From Torymus aiolomorphi (Eukaryota; Arthropoda; Insecta; Hymenoptera; Torymidae), in assembly GCA_036365515.1 (NCBI GenBank), contig CM070874.1, forward strand, positions 160,767,297 through 160,831,296: 64,000 nt of DNA, given 5' to 3'. Position 1 is the stretch's first letter, and every line of letters starts with the position of its first letter. The notes beneath the pieces were generated by a model, which worked only from the letters and a program-made list of their open reading frames with translations, was not told the origin of the DNA and made no database searches. The position numbers and the translations under genes were made by a program. Shown one piece after another: positions 52,184-63,880 of the stretch.

Positions 52184-52861
52184 GGGGGCTAGACACCTTT
52201 TTTCTCTGAAATAAGAAGTCACATTTTAATACATAAATGTAAACTAATTATTTCATACTTTTTACATATAAAAGTGGGTATATTTACCTTAACTTAAAAC
52301 TTTCTCCGATGGGCCTTTTATATGGTCCAGAACCATAGTCATCGATGAAACAAGTTTTTTCACTAACCGTAAGCTTTGAAATTTTCCTGTGCATGGATTG
52401 ACTCCAGATTTGAACTAAATTACTCCTGAATAGTATAATTCTCATATGAGTGTAGGGATTTTTGATCTAATGAGAAAAAAAACATTGTACTGTTTTTCAA
52501 GAGTTTTTTTTTTAATTTTTTTAAATTTTTTATATTTTTTCATAATTTTTCTGATCTAAAAATTTTTTCCGACATTTAATCCTAAATCCCTACACTCATA
52601 TGAGAATTATACTATTCAGGAGTAATTTAGTTCAAATCTGGAGTCAATCCATCCACAAGAAAATTTCAAAGCTTACGGTTAGTGAAAAAACTTGTTTTAT
52701 CGATGACTATGGTTCTGGACCATATAAAAGGCCCATCGGAGAATGTTTTAAGGTAAGGTAAATATACCCATTTTGATGTGTAAAAAGTATGAAATAATTG
52801 GTTTACATTTATGTATTAAAATATGGCTTCTTATTTCAGAGAAAAAAGGTGTCTAGCCTCC
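52184..52861. mobile_element. Palindromic MITE with TTAA target duplication
   Basis: 678 bp. The ends GGGGGCTAGACACC and GGTGTCTAGCCTCC are near-perfect inverted repeats, and the two halves are complementary over most of their length. TTAA flanks both sides (52180-52183, 52862-52865), and removing the element with one TTAA keeps the Copia frame. TTAA is the piggyBac target, though these ends start with G and not the usual CCC. A truncated relative is at 19088. Confidence 0.9.
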
Positions 52862-52865
52862 TTAA

Positions 52866-54058
52866 CTAAACCGATTTATGTGAAAATGCCAGATGGCAAA
52901 AATTTAAAAGCTACTAAGTTAGGAAATATAAGAACTTGTTTTAAAACTTATTATGGAAAAGAGGAAATTGTTTTAAAAAATGTTTACTATGTTAATGGAA
53001 TAAATAAAAATTTATTAAGTTTTTCAAAAATTACAGTAAATAGCACTATTGTATTTAGAGATCGAAATGCAAAAATTTACAATAAAAATCGAAAATTAGT
53101 AGCAGTAGCTGATAAAGTAAATGATTTATATGTAATGAAAAGTTTTATTTATAAAAATTTTGATAAAGATATTTTTGCAAATACTATGAAACTAACGAAT
53201 AAAGAAAAATGGCATAGAGCACTGGGCCATATAAATTTCCAATACTTAAATAAAATAGTTGATGAAAAGTTACTTGACGGTTTACCAGAAAAACTAGAAA
53301 AAAATGTAATGAAATGCGCAAACTGTATACAAAGTAAGATGGCTAATGCACCATTTCAGAATAAGAGAAATCGTGCAAATGAAAATTTAGAGTTGATTCA
53401 TACGGATCTCAACGGTCCACATAGTACCACAGGTTATGGTGGAGAAAAGTACTTTTTAAGTTTCATTGATGATTACAGTAAATGTAGTAGGATTTATTGC
53501 ATTAAAAGTAAAGCTGATGTAGCTGATTGTTTTGAAAATTTCGCAAATTTAGTCGAAAATCAATTAAACAAAAGAATTAAAAAAGTACGCTGTGATAACG
53601 GAAAAGAATATTTAAATCACAAACATTATAAGTTCATAAAAGATAAAGGAATCGAGTTGTTACCTTGTCCACCTTATGTCCATGAATTAAATGAAGTGGC
53701 AGAAAGGTTTAATATCGACATCCAAAATAGTGGCCAGCAATAATGAAAACGGTGTCTTATTTAAAGAATCGTACAATAGCCAACTCAGTAGAAAAGAAAA
53801 CTACTTTTGAAATATTTTTCAATAAAAAACCAAATGTAGAAAATTTAAAAATCTATGGTAGTTTAGTTTTCGTTAGAAATCCAGAGGTAAAAACACGTAG
53901 TAAATGGGATAATAAATCCAACGTAGCAAAATTAGTAGGCTATAATCATGATAGTTACAGAGTTCTAATTAATGATAAAGTAACTAATGCAAGACACGTA
54001 GACATAATTAAAGAAGGTACGAAATTAATTTGTTTAGAGAAAACTGATAATGATGAAG
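52866..54058 (+). pseudogene. Copia integrase
   Basis: The protease tail (KPIYVKMPDGKNLKATKLG) leads to the GAG-pre-integrase zinc motif (HRALGHINFQYL, then CANCIQSK). The integrase core follows, with HTDLNGPH (first Asp), RCDNGKEYL (second Asp) and NEVAERFN (Glu), so the catalytic triad is present, though the usual Gly before VAER is Glu. A frameshift or stop at 53741 separates the core from the C-terminal part (FEIFFNKKPNVENLKIYGSL). The latter is cut at 54058 by the nested LTR element. Confidence 0.9.
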
Positions 54059-55456
54059 TGTCACTGCCTGCCGTACCGACGTCGCTAATAAATCAGCAAT
54101 AAATAAGTTCGTGGTAACGAACGTGAGATGGCGCCTCGATGCAGTATTGGAGCTGTATTGAGAGCATGACGAAGGTGCCGGCGGAGACGTGACCGGCATC
54201 AATGTGGTTGTTATCGTTGGGACAGAAACGCGCGTGAAAGTGAATTTGCGGAGAGATCGCGTTCCCGCAATAAGTAGTGAAGTGTTTCACTGTTTCAACC
54301 TCCGGAATGCAGGCGTGATGCATCCTGAATCTAATATCATTGTTTGAGGGACGTATTATTCTGTACTTTCGACGGAAACACGAGAAGAACTCAGAGATAC
54401 TGCTACAGGCTAGGATCACCTGTCGCACTCTCAAACCAGCAACATCCTCGTACAGTAAGCCTGTTCGCCTGGCATGAGAGAAGCAGAAAGTATCACGAGA
54501 ATTGATAGTACGAAGCCAGGCGAGCAGCGAAGATGTCCGCGAGGAACCTAGGCCACACCGTATCAATGTAACCTAAAATAATGGTAAGCTTGCACGTATC
54601 ATCCGCGCCGCGAGTAATTACGTGCAACCGCTCTTCCAGATTCGGCGCACCTGGACAGCGGCTTCGATTAGGCGTTATTGTGCGGAGAGAGCGGGCGCAG
54701 AGAGCACAGGTCCGCGACTTATTTTGTAGAAGGTCACCGGCAAGGTTTGGCTTGCCGGCAGTTCGTAACTGGCAAATGCGCGGAAGAAGTGCGCAGACGA
54801 CACAGCGTATTAGCCTGATCTCTCTCGCGCTAGGTCAAGTGCGTGTGTGTCGCGCAGCGAGTGCGACCGCTCTCATCACTCACGTATTCGACAATGACTG
54901 CGTAGAATACTGTGTACACGCGGCGTATGATACCGCGCGTGCGCGGCGTATATTACGGCGAGCGTGACGTCAGCCTCCGAGACAGCTGACGTCTGATTAT
55001 ATGTGCTGGCGCACCGTTAGGTAGAATCTAACCCTGTTTTAACCTAATCATTTTATTATACAGACTTTTAATCATCATTTAACTACATCATCTTTTATTT
55101 AATAAACAATAGTCTTTTATTATTAACTTTAACTGCTCGAGTTATTATTTTCGCGACCTTAGTCATTCCCCGCTCCCCGCCGCCTCCGCGGTCGTTACGT
55201 AAGAGAAAACGTATCGTTTCATCTGAGCAGCCGGTACATGAGGAGAGTTCGAGTCGCTGGTGAGAAGCAAAGCGCAAGTCTTCGACTTGCGTGTTGCACG
55301 GTAAGTCACCTGGTTAGGTTAACATTGCACGACGTTGTAGCGTCTGTTACTTAATCTGGCTACTCAATCTCCGGGAGTTGAACCGAGAGATACGGAATTG
55401 AACCGCTAAGGTACGCAGGTGAATCGTGCCTTAGCCCGAATAACCACCCCGTGACA
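54059..55456 (+). repeat. 5' LTR of the nested element
   Basis: It contains an extra 37-38 bases near 54108-54145 that are missing from the 3' LTR, and it lacks an insertion near 59520-59545. Otherwise it is closely similar to its partner. Confidence 0.9.
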
Positions 55457-58377
55457 ACTGGCGCCCTACACGTGTGTGTGCTTGGGAATATCGCGAAATT
55501 TTGACTTCGAAGGAGCTAAGTTCGAATCCCAAAAATTTCTTTTTGCGTTTTTCCGATTTTTTTTTTAGATTTTTAGCAAGGAAGTGACTAAAGTACAATA
55601 ACCAACCTACAGCAAACCCTCTGGGGGTAGAAGTTCGAAGATTTTTGAGAAACATCAAGATAAATTGCTGTAGGCTACAAAGTTGTTATTTTTTTTATAG
55701 AACATCGTGACAAATAGTTAGATACGGTGCACCTAGGCGAAATTAGTTTGCGAGCGAGATTTTGATTGTTTTTGTGATGTTAAGAAATTGTGAAGAGAAA
55801 GCATCACGGGAATGAGCACTCGACAAAATTTGTGACGAGCGTTCAATCGATACCAGTTGCTAGCTTAGTGAAGGCTAGTAGATGCGATACCCTCAAAAGA
55901 ATTGAACCGGTGAACAAGAATCGAACTGAGTGGTAGATTCGAACCCGCGGTGAACTTGCTGGTAGAAATTTTTTTTTTTCTCGTGTTTTATATTTTTTTT
56001 GTGTAAAATATAAAATTGTAATCGCATAATTTTTTTTTGTGAAAAATATAATAAAGCGGAAGACAGTAACAAACCAGTAATTGGTGTTAAATCGGGATCG
56101 AAGTACCAATTACTGGCCATTTAAGAGAAAAACCAGCCAGTGCGTTTTGAAATCGAGCAACTGGTATCAAACCGTCTGCGACTCGAGGTGCAATTCAGAG
56201 CGTGTGGGTTAGGTAGACAAAACCAACATTATAAATTATTTATATATTTTAATATTTATTTATTTATATAAAGAAGGTGCGCCTTAGGGAACGATCCCAT
56301 TTCTTTAGAAATCGCACACACAAGCACGCTCTGAGTCACCAATGCGCGTGGAAAGAAAGCGACAAGCGAGCAAGCAAGATAACTGGTACAAAACGCGTAA
56401 GAATTTGTACCAGAAGAAGAAGTACAAGCCCTAGATGTGAAAATAGAAAATTTAGGGGCAACCTTCAAGAAAGGTGGAGCTCTCTCTCTTCCCAGGTGCC
56501 GCTGATAAGCAGGAGTCAACCGCTGCTTAAAAGCCACGGTAGAGCCTGGGAGGGGGGGGGGGGGAACTCACCAAGGCAAGTCAAAACCTTGGTGATGTGC
56601 GGCACCAGAAAGAGAGAAATGCCGCAAGCAACAGCGAAGAGGGCGATAAAGAAAAGAAAAAGACATCGCAAGATGGAAAGTCACTGCTAAGCAAGGAACG
56701 AGTAACGAAGAGTGCTTAGCAGTGACGACGAAGAAAAGACTGACGATGATTTTCGGAAGACAAAGAAAACGAACGAGGGCGCCACGTCTGAGAAGGGAAA
56801 ACGGCGTGAGCATTGACAGTTCGAAGTACCATTAGCAGTCGAAGTGAAAGCTCCATGAAATTGTTTGAAGGAGAAACAAAGACCTCATTACGAGGGCAAG
56901 GAAGACCGTCGACAAGGTCAAGGACAGCTCTAAGGTCGAGTACCTTAAAGGGCAAGGACGACCGACGAGAAAGGTCAAGGATAGCGCTGAGGACTCATTG
57001 GAGGACCTTAAAGAGCAAGGACGACCGTCGACAAGGTCAAAGAAAACCCTCAGGTCGCATTCGCTGCTATGGCTGTGGCGAGATAGGTTACTGAGAAGCC
57101 GAGAGAGCCACAGCCTGCCGTCGCTAAAGCAAAGACAGCGAGACACATCGTTTGATCAAAGAAGCTCACATGAAGTGACGAGCGGGACAGGTCAACGGTA
57201 GCTTTTAGCGTACAGCAGGTAACAAACTTCGATACCGAACCATCGTAGCGTTGTTAAAGTTCGATGGATGGTGGAAAAGGACACGGGAAAATTCACCAAG
57301 CCGTCAACTTTTAGACGAAAAGAAGAGATATGAAGATCCTCGGAGGGATAGGACCCCTCGACCGGAAGCCGAATGCCTCTAGGCCAGATCAGGTGATCCT
57401 CTCACGTGGCGTCGTTGGCCAACTAATTTTGCCCAAAATTAAGCCGCGATGACAGGTCATTTCCCGGCCGGTCACACCAGTGACTGACAAAAGTGACCAG
57501 AGGTTTCGCCAAGTGCCGTAAATGCATCGAAGCTTAGCTCCGCATCCGCTTTGTGCCGCCAGGCATCCCGTTCCCGATTTGTTTGTCGAATCGACGGTAA
57601 CGATGCCTGGTTTGGAGTGTATTTAACTCCAGGTAATGTAGGCGGTGACCTTAGAAGCGACCTATTTGATTCTAGTATACCCTAGGGGAAGGCCACCCCA
57701 CAATGTGCTGCATCACACCAGCTAGGCGTGAGTAAGTGCAAAGGGTAGCTCGACAGGTCGTTTCGCCTGTCCAGTACTATGGCTACGGAAGTTCGTTTCT
57801 GAGTTTCGAGAATCCGAAGAATCTCCGAGGGCAACACTTGGCTTTCAGAACAGAAGCAGAAGGATGAAGAAAAGTCAAAGAACTTGAAGAGAAGGATGAT
57901 GTCGCCCGACCACTGGAGGAAGAAGAAGAAACGGCGAAGAGCGACCCGCCACTTGCGAGAATCCAGCCGCCAGCGGGCACTGGATCCAATCAAGTAAAAA
58001 AATAGCAAAAGCCGTGTCGTCGCTTTTATCATCGTCGCCTGGCTGGAACGTACCAGGCGCCGATTAGCTATTTGTATATGAATTAGTGGACAATGAGAAG
58101 CCACGGATGTGAAGAGATAAACATTCCTGTCTTGGTAGATAATCAAGGCAGCATAGCGAATCACATACTGCAAGTTTTACAGGTAGATCAGCCTGTAGAG
58201 CTAGAGAAAGAGAAAGCTTTTACCGAAGCTAATTCTTCAGGTCCTGAAGAGTGAGAAAGAATTCTTGCTGAATATAGGTGACAGAGACAGAGTTGTTTTA
58301 GAGTTGTCAGGAACAACCGACGTCGGATTGTTGTATAGAGTCGCCCATCTGGAGATAAGCGACGTCTGGGTGGGGGG
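55457..58377 (+). pseudogene. Internal region of the nested LTR element, gag remnant only
   Basis: No long reading frame. A basic, Arg/Ser/Lys-rich frame (about 56813-57094) ends RCYGCGEIGY, the start of a CCHC knuckle that stops before its His and last Cys, so a Gag nucleocapsid was probably present. Purine-rich repeats with AAGGACGACCGTCGACAAGG occur several times at 56890-57040. The rest is non-coding. Movement would need enzymes from another element. Confidence 0.6.
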
Positions 58378-59736
58378 TGTCACGGCCTGCCGTACCGACG
58401 TCGGAAATAAATCGGCAATAAATAAGTATTGGAGCTGTATTGAGAGCATGACGAAGATGCCGGCGGAGACGTGACCGGCATCAATGTGGTTGTTATCGCA
58501 CGGACAGAAACGCGCGCGGAAGTGAATTCGCGGAGAGATCGCGTTTTCCGCGATAAGTAGTGATGTGTTTCACTGTTTCAACCTCAGGAATGCAGGCGTG
58601 ATGCATCCTGAGGCTAATATCATTGTTCGAGGGACGTATTATTCTGTACTTTCGACGGAAACACGAGAAGAACTCAGAGATAGTGCTACAGGCTAGGATC
58701 ACCTGTCGCACTCTCAAAGCAGCAACATCCTCGTGCAGTAAGCCTGTTCGCCTGGCATGAGAGAAGCAAAAAGTATCACGAGAGTTGATAGTACGAAGCC
58801 AGACGAGCAGCGAGGATGTCCGCGAGGAACCTAGGCCACACCGTATCAATGTAACCTAAAACAATGGTAAGCTTGCACGTATCATCCGCGCCGCGAGTAA
58901 TTACGTGTAACCGCTCTTCCAGGTTCGGCGCACCTGGACAGCGGCTTCGATTAGGCGTTATTATGCGGAGAGAGCGAGCGCAGAGAGCACAGGTCCGCGA
59001 CTTATTTTGTAGAAGGTCACCGGCAAGGTTTGGCTTGCCGGCAGATCGTAACTGGCAAATGCGCGTAAGAGGTGCGCAGACGACACAGCGCATTAGCCTG
59101 ATCTCTCTCGCGCTAGGTTAAGTGTGTGTGCGTCGCGCAGTGAGCGCGACCGCTCTCATCACTCACGTATTCGACAATGACTGCGTGACGTAGAATACTG
59201 TGTACGCGCGGCGTATGATATCGCGCGTGCGTGGCGTATATTACCGCGAGCGTGACGTCAGCCTCCGAGACAGCTGACGTCTGATTATATGTGCTGGCGC
59301 ACCGTTAGGTAGAATCTAACCCTGTTTTAACCTAGTCATTTTATTATACAGACTTTTAATCATCATCTAACTTCATCATCTTTTATTTAATAAACAATAG
59401 TCTTTTATTATTAATTTTAACTGCTCGAGTTATTATTTTCGCGACCTTAGTCATTCCCCGCTCCCCGCCGCCTCCGCGGTCGTTACGAAAGAGAAAACGT
59501 ATCGTTTCATCTGAGCAGCCAGCACACGAACTAGTAAACGAGAGGAGAGTTCGAGTCACTGATGAGAAACAAAGCGCAAGTCTTCGACTTGCGTGTTGCA
59601 CGGTAAGTCACCAGGTTAGGTTATCATTGCACGACGTTGTAGCGTCTGTTACCTAATCTGGCTACTCAATATCTGACTTGAACTGCTAAGGTACGCAGGT
59701 GAAACGTGCCTTAGCCCGAATAACCACCCCGTGACA
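58378..59736 (+). repeat. 3' LTR of the nested element
   Basis: 1359 bp, partner of 54059-55456, preceded by the polypurine-like GGGTGGGGGG. Confidence 0.9.
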
Positions 59737-59740
59737 GAAG

Positions 59741-60905
59741 TTACTAAATTAGAGTTAGATAGCGAAAATGAACAAATAGAAGGAACTATTGAAAATGAAA
59801 GTAATAATATCGATAATGAAATTAGCGATGTTATAAATAACGATGATACAAGTATTGAAAAGGAAAATGAAAATAGAAATTTAAATAATGTACCTATAGA
59901 ACAAAATAAAAACTTATCAGCTAAAAGGACATCAAAACGAAAGAAAAGTCCCGTTCAGAGGTACGGTGATCCGGTAACACATTTTATTTACGTAAATTAT
60001 GTTAACGCAAATGTACCGAATACATTTGAGGAAGCGCTAGAGTCAAGGGATTATAAAAATTAGCAAAAAGCGATGAATTTTGAAATGGACAGTTTAAATA
60101 AAAATAATACTTGGATCATTGTTGACAAACCGAAAGATAAGAAAATTATTGATGTAAAATGGGTTTATAAAAGGAAAAGCGATAATTCATATAAAGCGCA
60201 TTTAGTAGTAAGAGGTTTTCAACAAAGAGAGACCTTGGAGAATGTATATTCACCTGTAGGAAAAATGCAAACATTGAAAATTTTATTAAGTTATTGTTGT
60301 GCAAATAACTTTTATATTGAACAAATGGACGTTGAAACGGCGTTTTTAAACGGCCCAGTAAAGTCAGAGGTGTATGTACATGAACCAAAAGGTTACGAAA
60401 CTGCTAAAAATAAAGTGTACAAATTATTAAAAGCTCTGTATGGTCTCAAAGAAAGTCCCAGAGCATGGTACGAAATGCTACATGAGTATCTAGAAAAATT
60501 AAACTTTGTGCGAAGTAAACACGATTACTGTCTATATGTAAATAATACAGGCAATGATACTATATATATTTTAGTATTTGTAGATGATATTTTAATATGT
60601 TGCAAAATTTTTGGAAAATTACAGATATAAAAAGCAAATTAATGAAAACATTTGTAATGAAAGATATGGGAAAATTAAAGTTATATATAGGAATCGAAAT
60701 TGAACACGATCAAGAAAAGGGTATTATGACCTTATGCCAACAATAATATATAGAATCATTGGCTGTAAAATATAATTTAGAAAATGCGAAAACATACAAC
60801 ACACCAATGGAAATTAGCCTAAAACTTGAACAAGCAACAGAAATTGACGAAAACATTAAATATCGAAATTTAATAGGAGAACTTTTATACATAAGTTTAA
60901 ATGTT
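59741..60905 (+). pseudogene. Copia reverse transcriptase
   Basis: A Glu/Asn-rich linker (59741-60060) precedes the RT after a stop at 60061. Motifs: IIDVKWVYKRK, YKAHLVVRGF, EQMDVETAFLNG (first Asp), LYGLKESPRAWYE and ILVFVDDILICC (catalytic Asp pair). The frame shifts near 60610 and continues to MKDMGKLKLYIGIEIEHD and KYRNLIGELLYISL. Copia coding then ends abruptly at about 60905, where a Mutator-like fragment begins. Confidence 0.9.
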
Positions 60906-61360
60906 CACAACAGCCTGGACTGACATTCTACCAGAAGCACCCTCATAATTGGCATTACCCTCTTGACTACTCTTGTAAGCTGCAAATCAAAAGATATATT
61001 CTGGATATCATTGATAGCTTCTACAGTTTTTCGATTCACCACAAGTGCTGCTTATCTATTATTTGTAAATACCATTCGTACACTTGTAAAATTTTCTCTG
61101 ATAACAGTTTCACAATTTTTACACTATAACACTAGCTTTACACACAATCCGTTTCTCTCAGTTATTGAAGCAGTATTAAATTTTCTAGAACAAGCGCTAT
61201 CAATTGTTTCTTTTTGAAAATTACAAAAGAAACTTGTGTGAACCAGAATGAATTCATCCCTTTCACTTACATCAACAGGGCTGTTTAGTTTTGTTTTCAT
61301 CGCTGTCTTTCCAGGGCCTCTACTGCTATCAATTTTTTCATTTATCCACCATCATTTGCA
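60905..61360 (-). pseudogene. Mutator-like transposase, N-terminal fragment
   Basis: The minus strand reads GLCVKLVL, a stop, CKNCETVIRENF and VVNRKTVEAIND, a Cys-pair segment followed by the NRRxVxA-type motif found in the N-terminal half of the same insect Mutator-like family as at 20445-21222. Several stops. It abuts the Copia RT directly. Confidence 0.4.
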
Positions 61361-61747
61361 TTTGTTTTTCCTTTTTTTTTTAGAAACATATTTGCTTCTC
61401 GGCAGATGATACTTACTGGATAAAATGTGCATTTTCAAAACAAAATTGAATATTTACAAGAAACAAACACTTTTTAATAATGATTTTTTATTATTAGTTC
61501 ATTAATAATTAAATATTAATATTATGTGATACGTGTTATTAAACTTTTTTAATGGATTTTAATTACAATTTTACTGCAGCAAAACTAAACAAATTTTTGA
61601 GGATAATGTATACGATTTTTTTATCAACTCAGAAACACAATAAACGTGAAGTTAGACCCGCTGTGTACAAAAAGAAACGAAACAGATACAGCAAGTTACA
61701 TAGGTTACTATATCTATATATTTATATGAGGAAGGGTACTTGTATCT

Positions 61748-62270
61748 TATATATGAGGCGTTTCACGTCAGCTCTCCAGGCGCGGCGCGCGAGCGCCAAA
61801 TCATGCTGTTTTCAGCTTGTGTTTGAAGGGCTAAGATGTATCTAAAAAAAATAATCCCCAAGTGATTTCGATGTATTTTTTCCTCAGCTTTCCGATGGTG
61901 TTATTAGTTTCTCAACATTTTTCAATTCTAACCTCAAAAAAACATGAAACGTGTTATATCTCAAAAACTATATTTTTAATATTTTTTTTCACCTGCTAGA
62001 TCGAAAGAGGAGGAAATTTTACATGGATATAGCCTTTTTCTACATAGGGGTTTTTTGATTTTTTCGAGATATTATTCAAGAAATACTTAGAATTGAAAAA
62101 TTTTGAGAAACTAATAGCGCCATCGGAAAGCTGAGGAAAAAATACATCGAAATCACTTGGGGATTATTTTTTTTAGATACATCTTAGCCCTTCAAACACA
62201 AGCTGAAAACAGCATGATTTCGCGCTCGCGCGCCGCGCCTGGAGAGCTGACGTGAAACGCCTCATATATA
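61748..62270. mobile_element. Palindromic MITE, about 523 bp
   Basis: The ends TATATATGAGGCGTTTCACG and its complement frame two arms of about 195 bases that are almost perfectly inverted and include a CpG-rich GGCGCGGCGCGCGAGCG stretch. A target duplication of TA is likely, but the sequence is too AT-repetitive to be sure. A diverged relative lies at 44975. Confidence 0.85.
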
Positions 62271-62780
62271 GAAATAGTATTCATGTACTATACCTGTACC
62301 CTGTTCCTTATTGCGTGTAACGAACGGGCCGTAGTCGATAAGACAGTCGATATAGATGGCTCGATTCAAATGGAGTTTATTATAAATTGAATAGCAATTG
62401 TGTAGTTTCAAAAGGAAATTAGCGACGTAGAGAGGTATAATTGTACATGAACTAGATTTGTCAAAAAGAGAAAAGTATTATAAAAAATGCAGAAAATATT
62501 AAATTGCGCTTTTAACGATAGAAGTTAAAATAAATCAAATTAAATAATTATATGAAAATTATGACATTAGAAGTACATTTTTGGGTAGAAAAATGGCTAA
62601 AAAATAGTTTAAAACGATAAAAAAAAATTGATTTTTTGGTCAAAAATCGGTACCTTCTTCCCTTAATATCCCTTAATAATATCTGATCGGACCGACAAAA
62701 ATATGTGTAGATAGGAAATTTCAAGACCTTTCAGAAAATGGGCCTTCTTCCGACCTATATCCAAACCCTGAGCTTATTGG
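62271..62780. other. Unassigned AT-rich stretch
   Basis: No gene and no repeat linked to elsewhere in the window. Confidence 0.4.
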
Positions 62781-62908
62781 TTACCAGTGCGCGGGTAAAA
62801 GAGCTGCTTTGCCACGGATTTACGAGCGGCTCTGCGCGGGGGACACCGGCCGCTGTTATGAGCAGCATTTCAGTAGAAGTGTTTCAGAGTGTCTAGTCAG
62901 TGTGAATC
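62781..62908 (+). promoter_or_regulatory. Probable promoter and leader of the Polinton ATPase gene
   Basis: A GC-rich lead with a TATA-like GGTAAAAGAG at about 62805-62814, less than 100 bases before the ATG at 62909. Confidence 0.3.
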
Positions 62909-63544
62909 ATGGATACGCGCTGGAAACATCCGTGGACTTGTACGTTGAGGGGTCCAACCGGTTATGGTAAAACAATATTTGTTAAAAAATTACTGAAATA
63001 CATTGACCACTTGAGCAACACCCGCTTCGACTGTATTAGTCTTTATTACGGTAAATGGCAGTCGGGATTCGGAGATCTGAATAACGAAGTTGAATTTTGC
63101 GACGGTCTACAGCAAAACACCGATTAGCTTAACGATTCAAATTCTAAGTTGATCATCATCGGCGACCTCATGCACGAATCGTCCTCTGGAGGAGCCATAG
63201 TGAATCTCTTTACGAAAGTCAGTCATCACAACAACTTGAGCATAATTTTTATCACTCAAAACATCTTCCATCAAGGCAAAGCCCAGCGCGACATATCTTT
63301 GAACGCTTAGTACATTGTAATCTTAGGAATTTGCGAGACTATGCTCAGATACGTCATCTTGCTAGATCAAGTATATCCTGAAAATCCTTGATTTTTAGAA
63401 GAAGCCTACTTAGACGAAACATCGCAAGCTTTGGCTACCTCTTGTTGGATCTGAAGCAAACCACATCAGATAATTGCCGATTTCGAACGTGTATATCTCC
63501 CTATGATGAGTACCAGTATGTTTACGTACCGTGAAAACAACTGA
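62909..63544 (+). pseudogene. Polinton packaging ATPase (FtsK-HerA type)
   Basis: Would pump DNA into the capsid. The frame from ATG 62909 (MDTRWKHPWTCTLR) to TGA 63542-63544 is 212 codons, the usual family length. Walker A is GPTGYGKT at 62951-62974 (Tyr where Cys or Ser is usual). The Walker B region is LIIIGDLMHE, followed by NNLSIIFITQNIFHQ, the typical Polinton ATPase segment. In-frame stops at 63125, 63308, 63389 and 63452 make it a pseudogene that otherwise keeps its frame. It overlaps the next ORF by 14 bases. Confidence 0.85.
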
Positions 63545-63880
63545 CAAACAGTTAAAGCTTTTGGTCGAAAGGAGGCTACCATCTTGGCGGAATTGTACCC
63601 TTTTAACAAAGAACAGTGAAAAGCAGTTTTATCAGAAAGCTGGTGCAAAATTGGTTCGTTGTATTTGCGATTGCGCTTTAAACGTGTTCATAGGTAACGT
63701 TCCGTTAAGTAAAGTTCAGAAGGGTCACCTGCGTAAGCACGCAAATGTTCTGCAAAAGCTATCATCACCTGATATCACTTTACAGCGAAGGAAAAACACT
63801 AAAGTGCAATGTGGTGGTTTTTTTCTGCTCTGCTAGCACCTCTGATTGGCACGCTTCTTGCTAATCTCGTGAATAAATAA
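63531..63880 (+). pseudogene. Polinton small basic ORF (core-protein-like)
   Basis: The ATG at 63531 lies inside the end of the ATPase gene. The motif LVRCICDCALNVFIGNVPLS, then a basic KVQKGHLRKHANVLQKL and RRKNTK, then GGFF and a hydrophobic end (ALLAPLIGTLLANLVNK) match a small ORF found after the ATPase in many insect Polintons, thought to be a virion core-like protein. A one-base indel in a T run near 63822 splits the hydrophobic tail from the rest. The stop is TAA 63878-63880. Confidence 0.7.

Larger units (their letters stand above)
54059..59736 (+). mobile_element. Non-autonomous LTR retroelement nested in Copia
   Basis: The LTRs 54059-55456 (1398 bp) and 58378-59736 (1359 bp) both start TGTCAC and end GTGACA. 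GAAG is duplicated at 54055-54058 and 59737-59740. A TGGCGCCC primer-binding site (tRNA-Lys type) is at 55459-55466, and a G-rich tract ends at 58377. The 2.9-kb inside has no RT, integrase or protease. Confidence 0.9.
51955..60905 (+). mobile_element. Ty1/Copia element, twice interrupted
   Basis: The plus-strand order is protease, integrase, RT, which is Copia order. It is broken at 52184-52861 by a palindromic MITE and at 54059-59736 by an LTR element, and it is cut off in the RNase H region at about 60905. No LTRs of its own were found. Confidence 0.85.

Noticed and set aside
54093..54967. Long open frames in both LTRs of the nested element (also at 58493-59121), on both strands
   Set aside because: They are the same LTR sequence twice, GC-rich and with few stops, have no domain signal and break at LTR indels.
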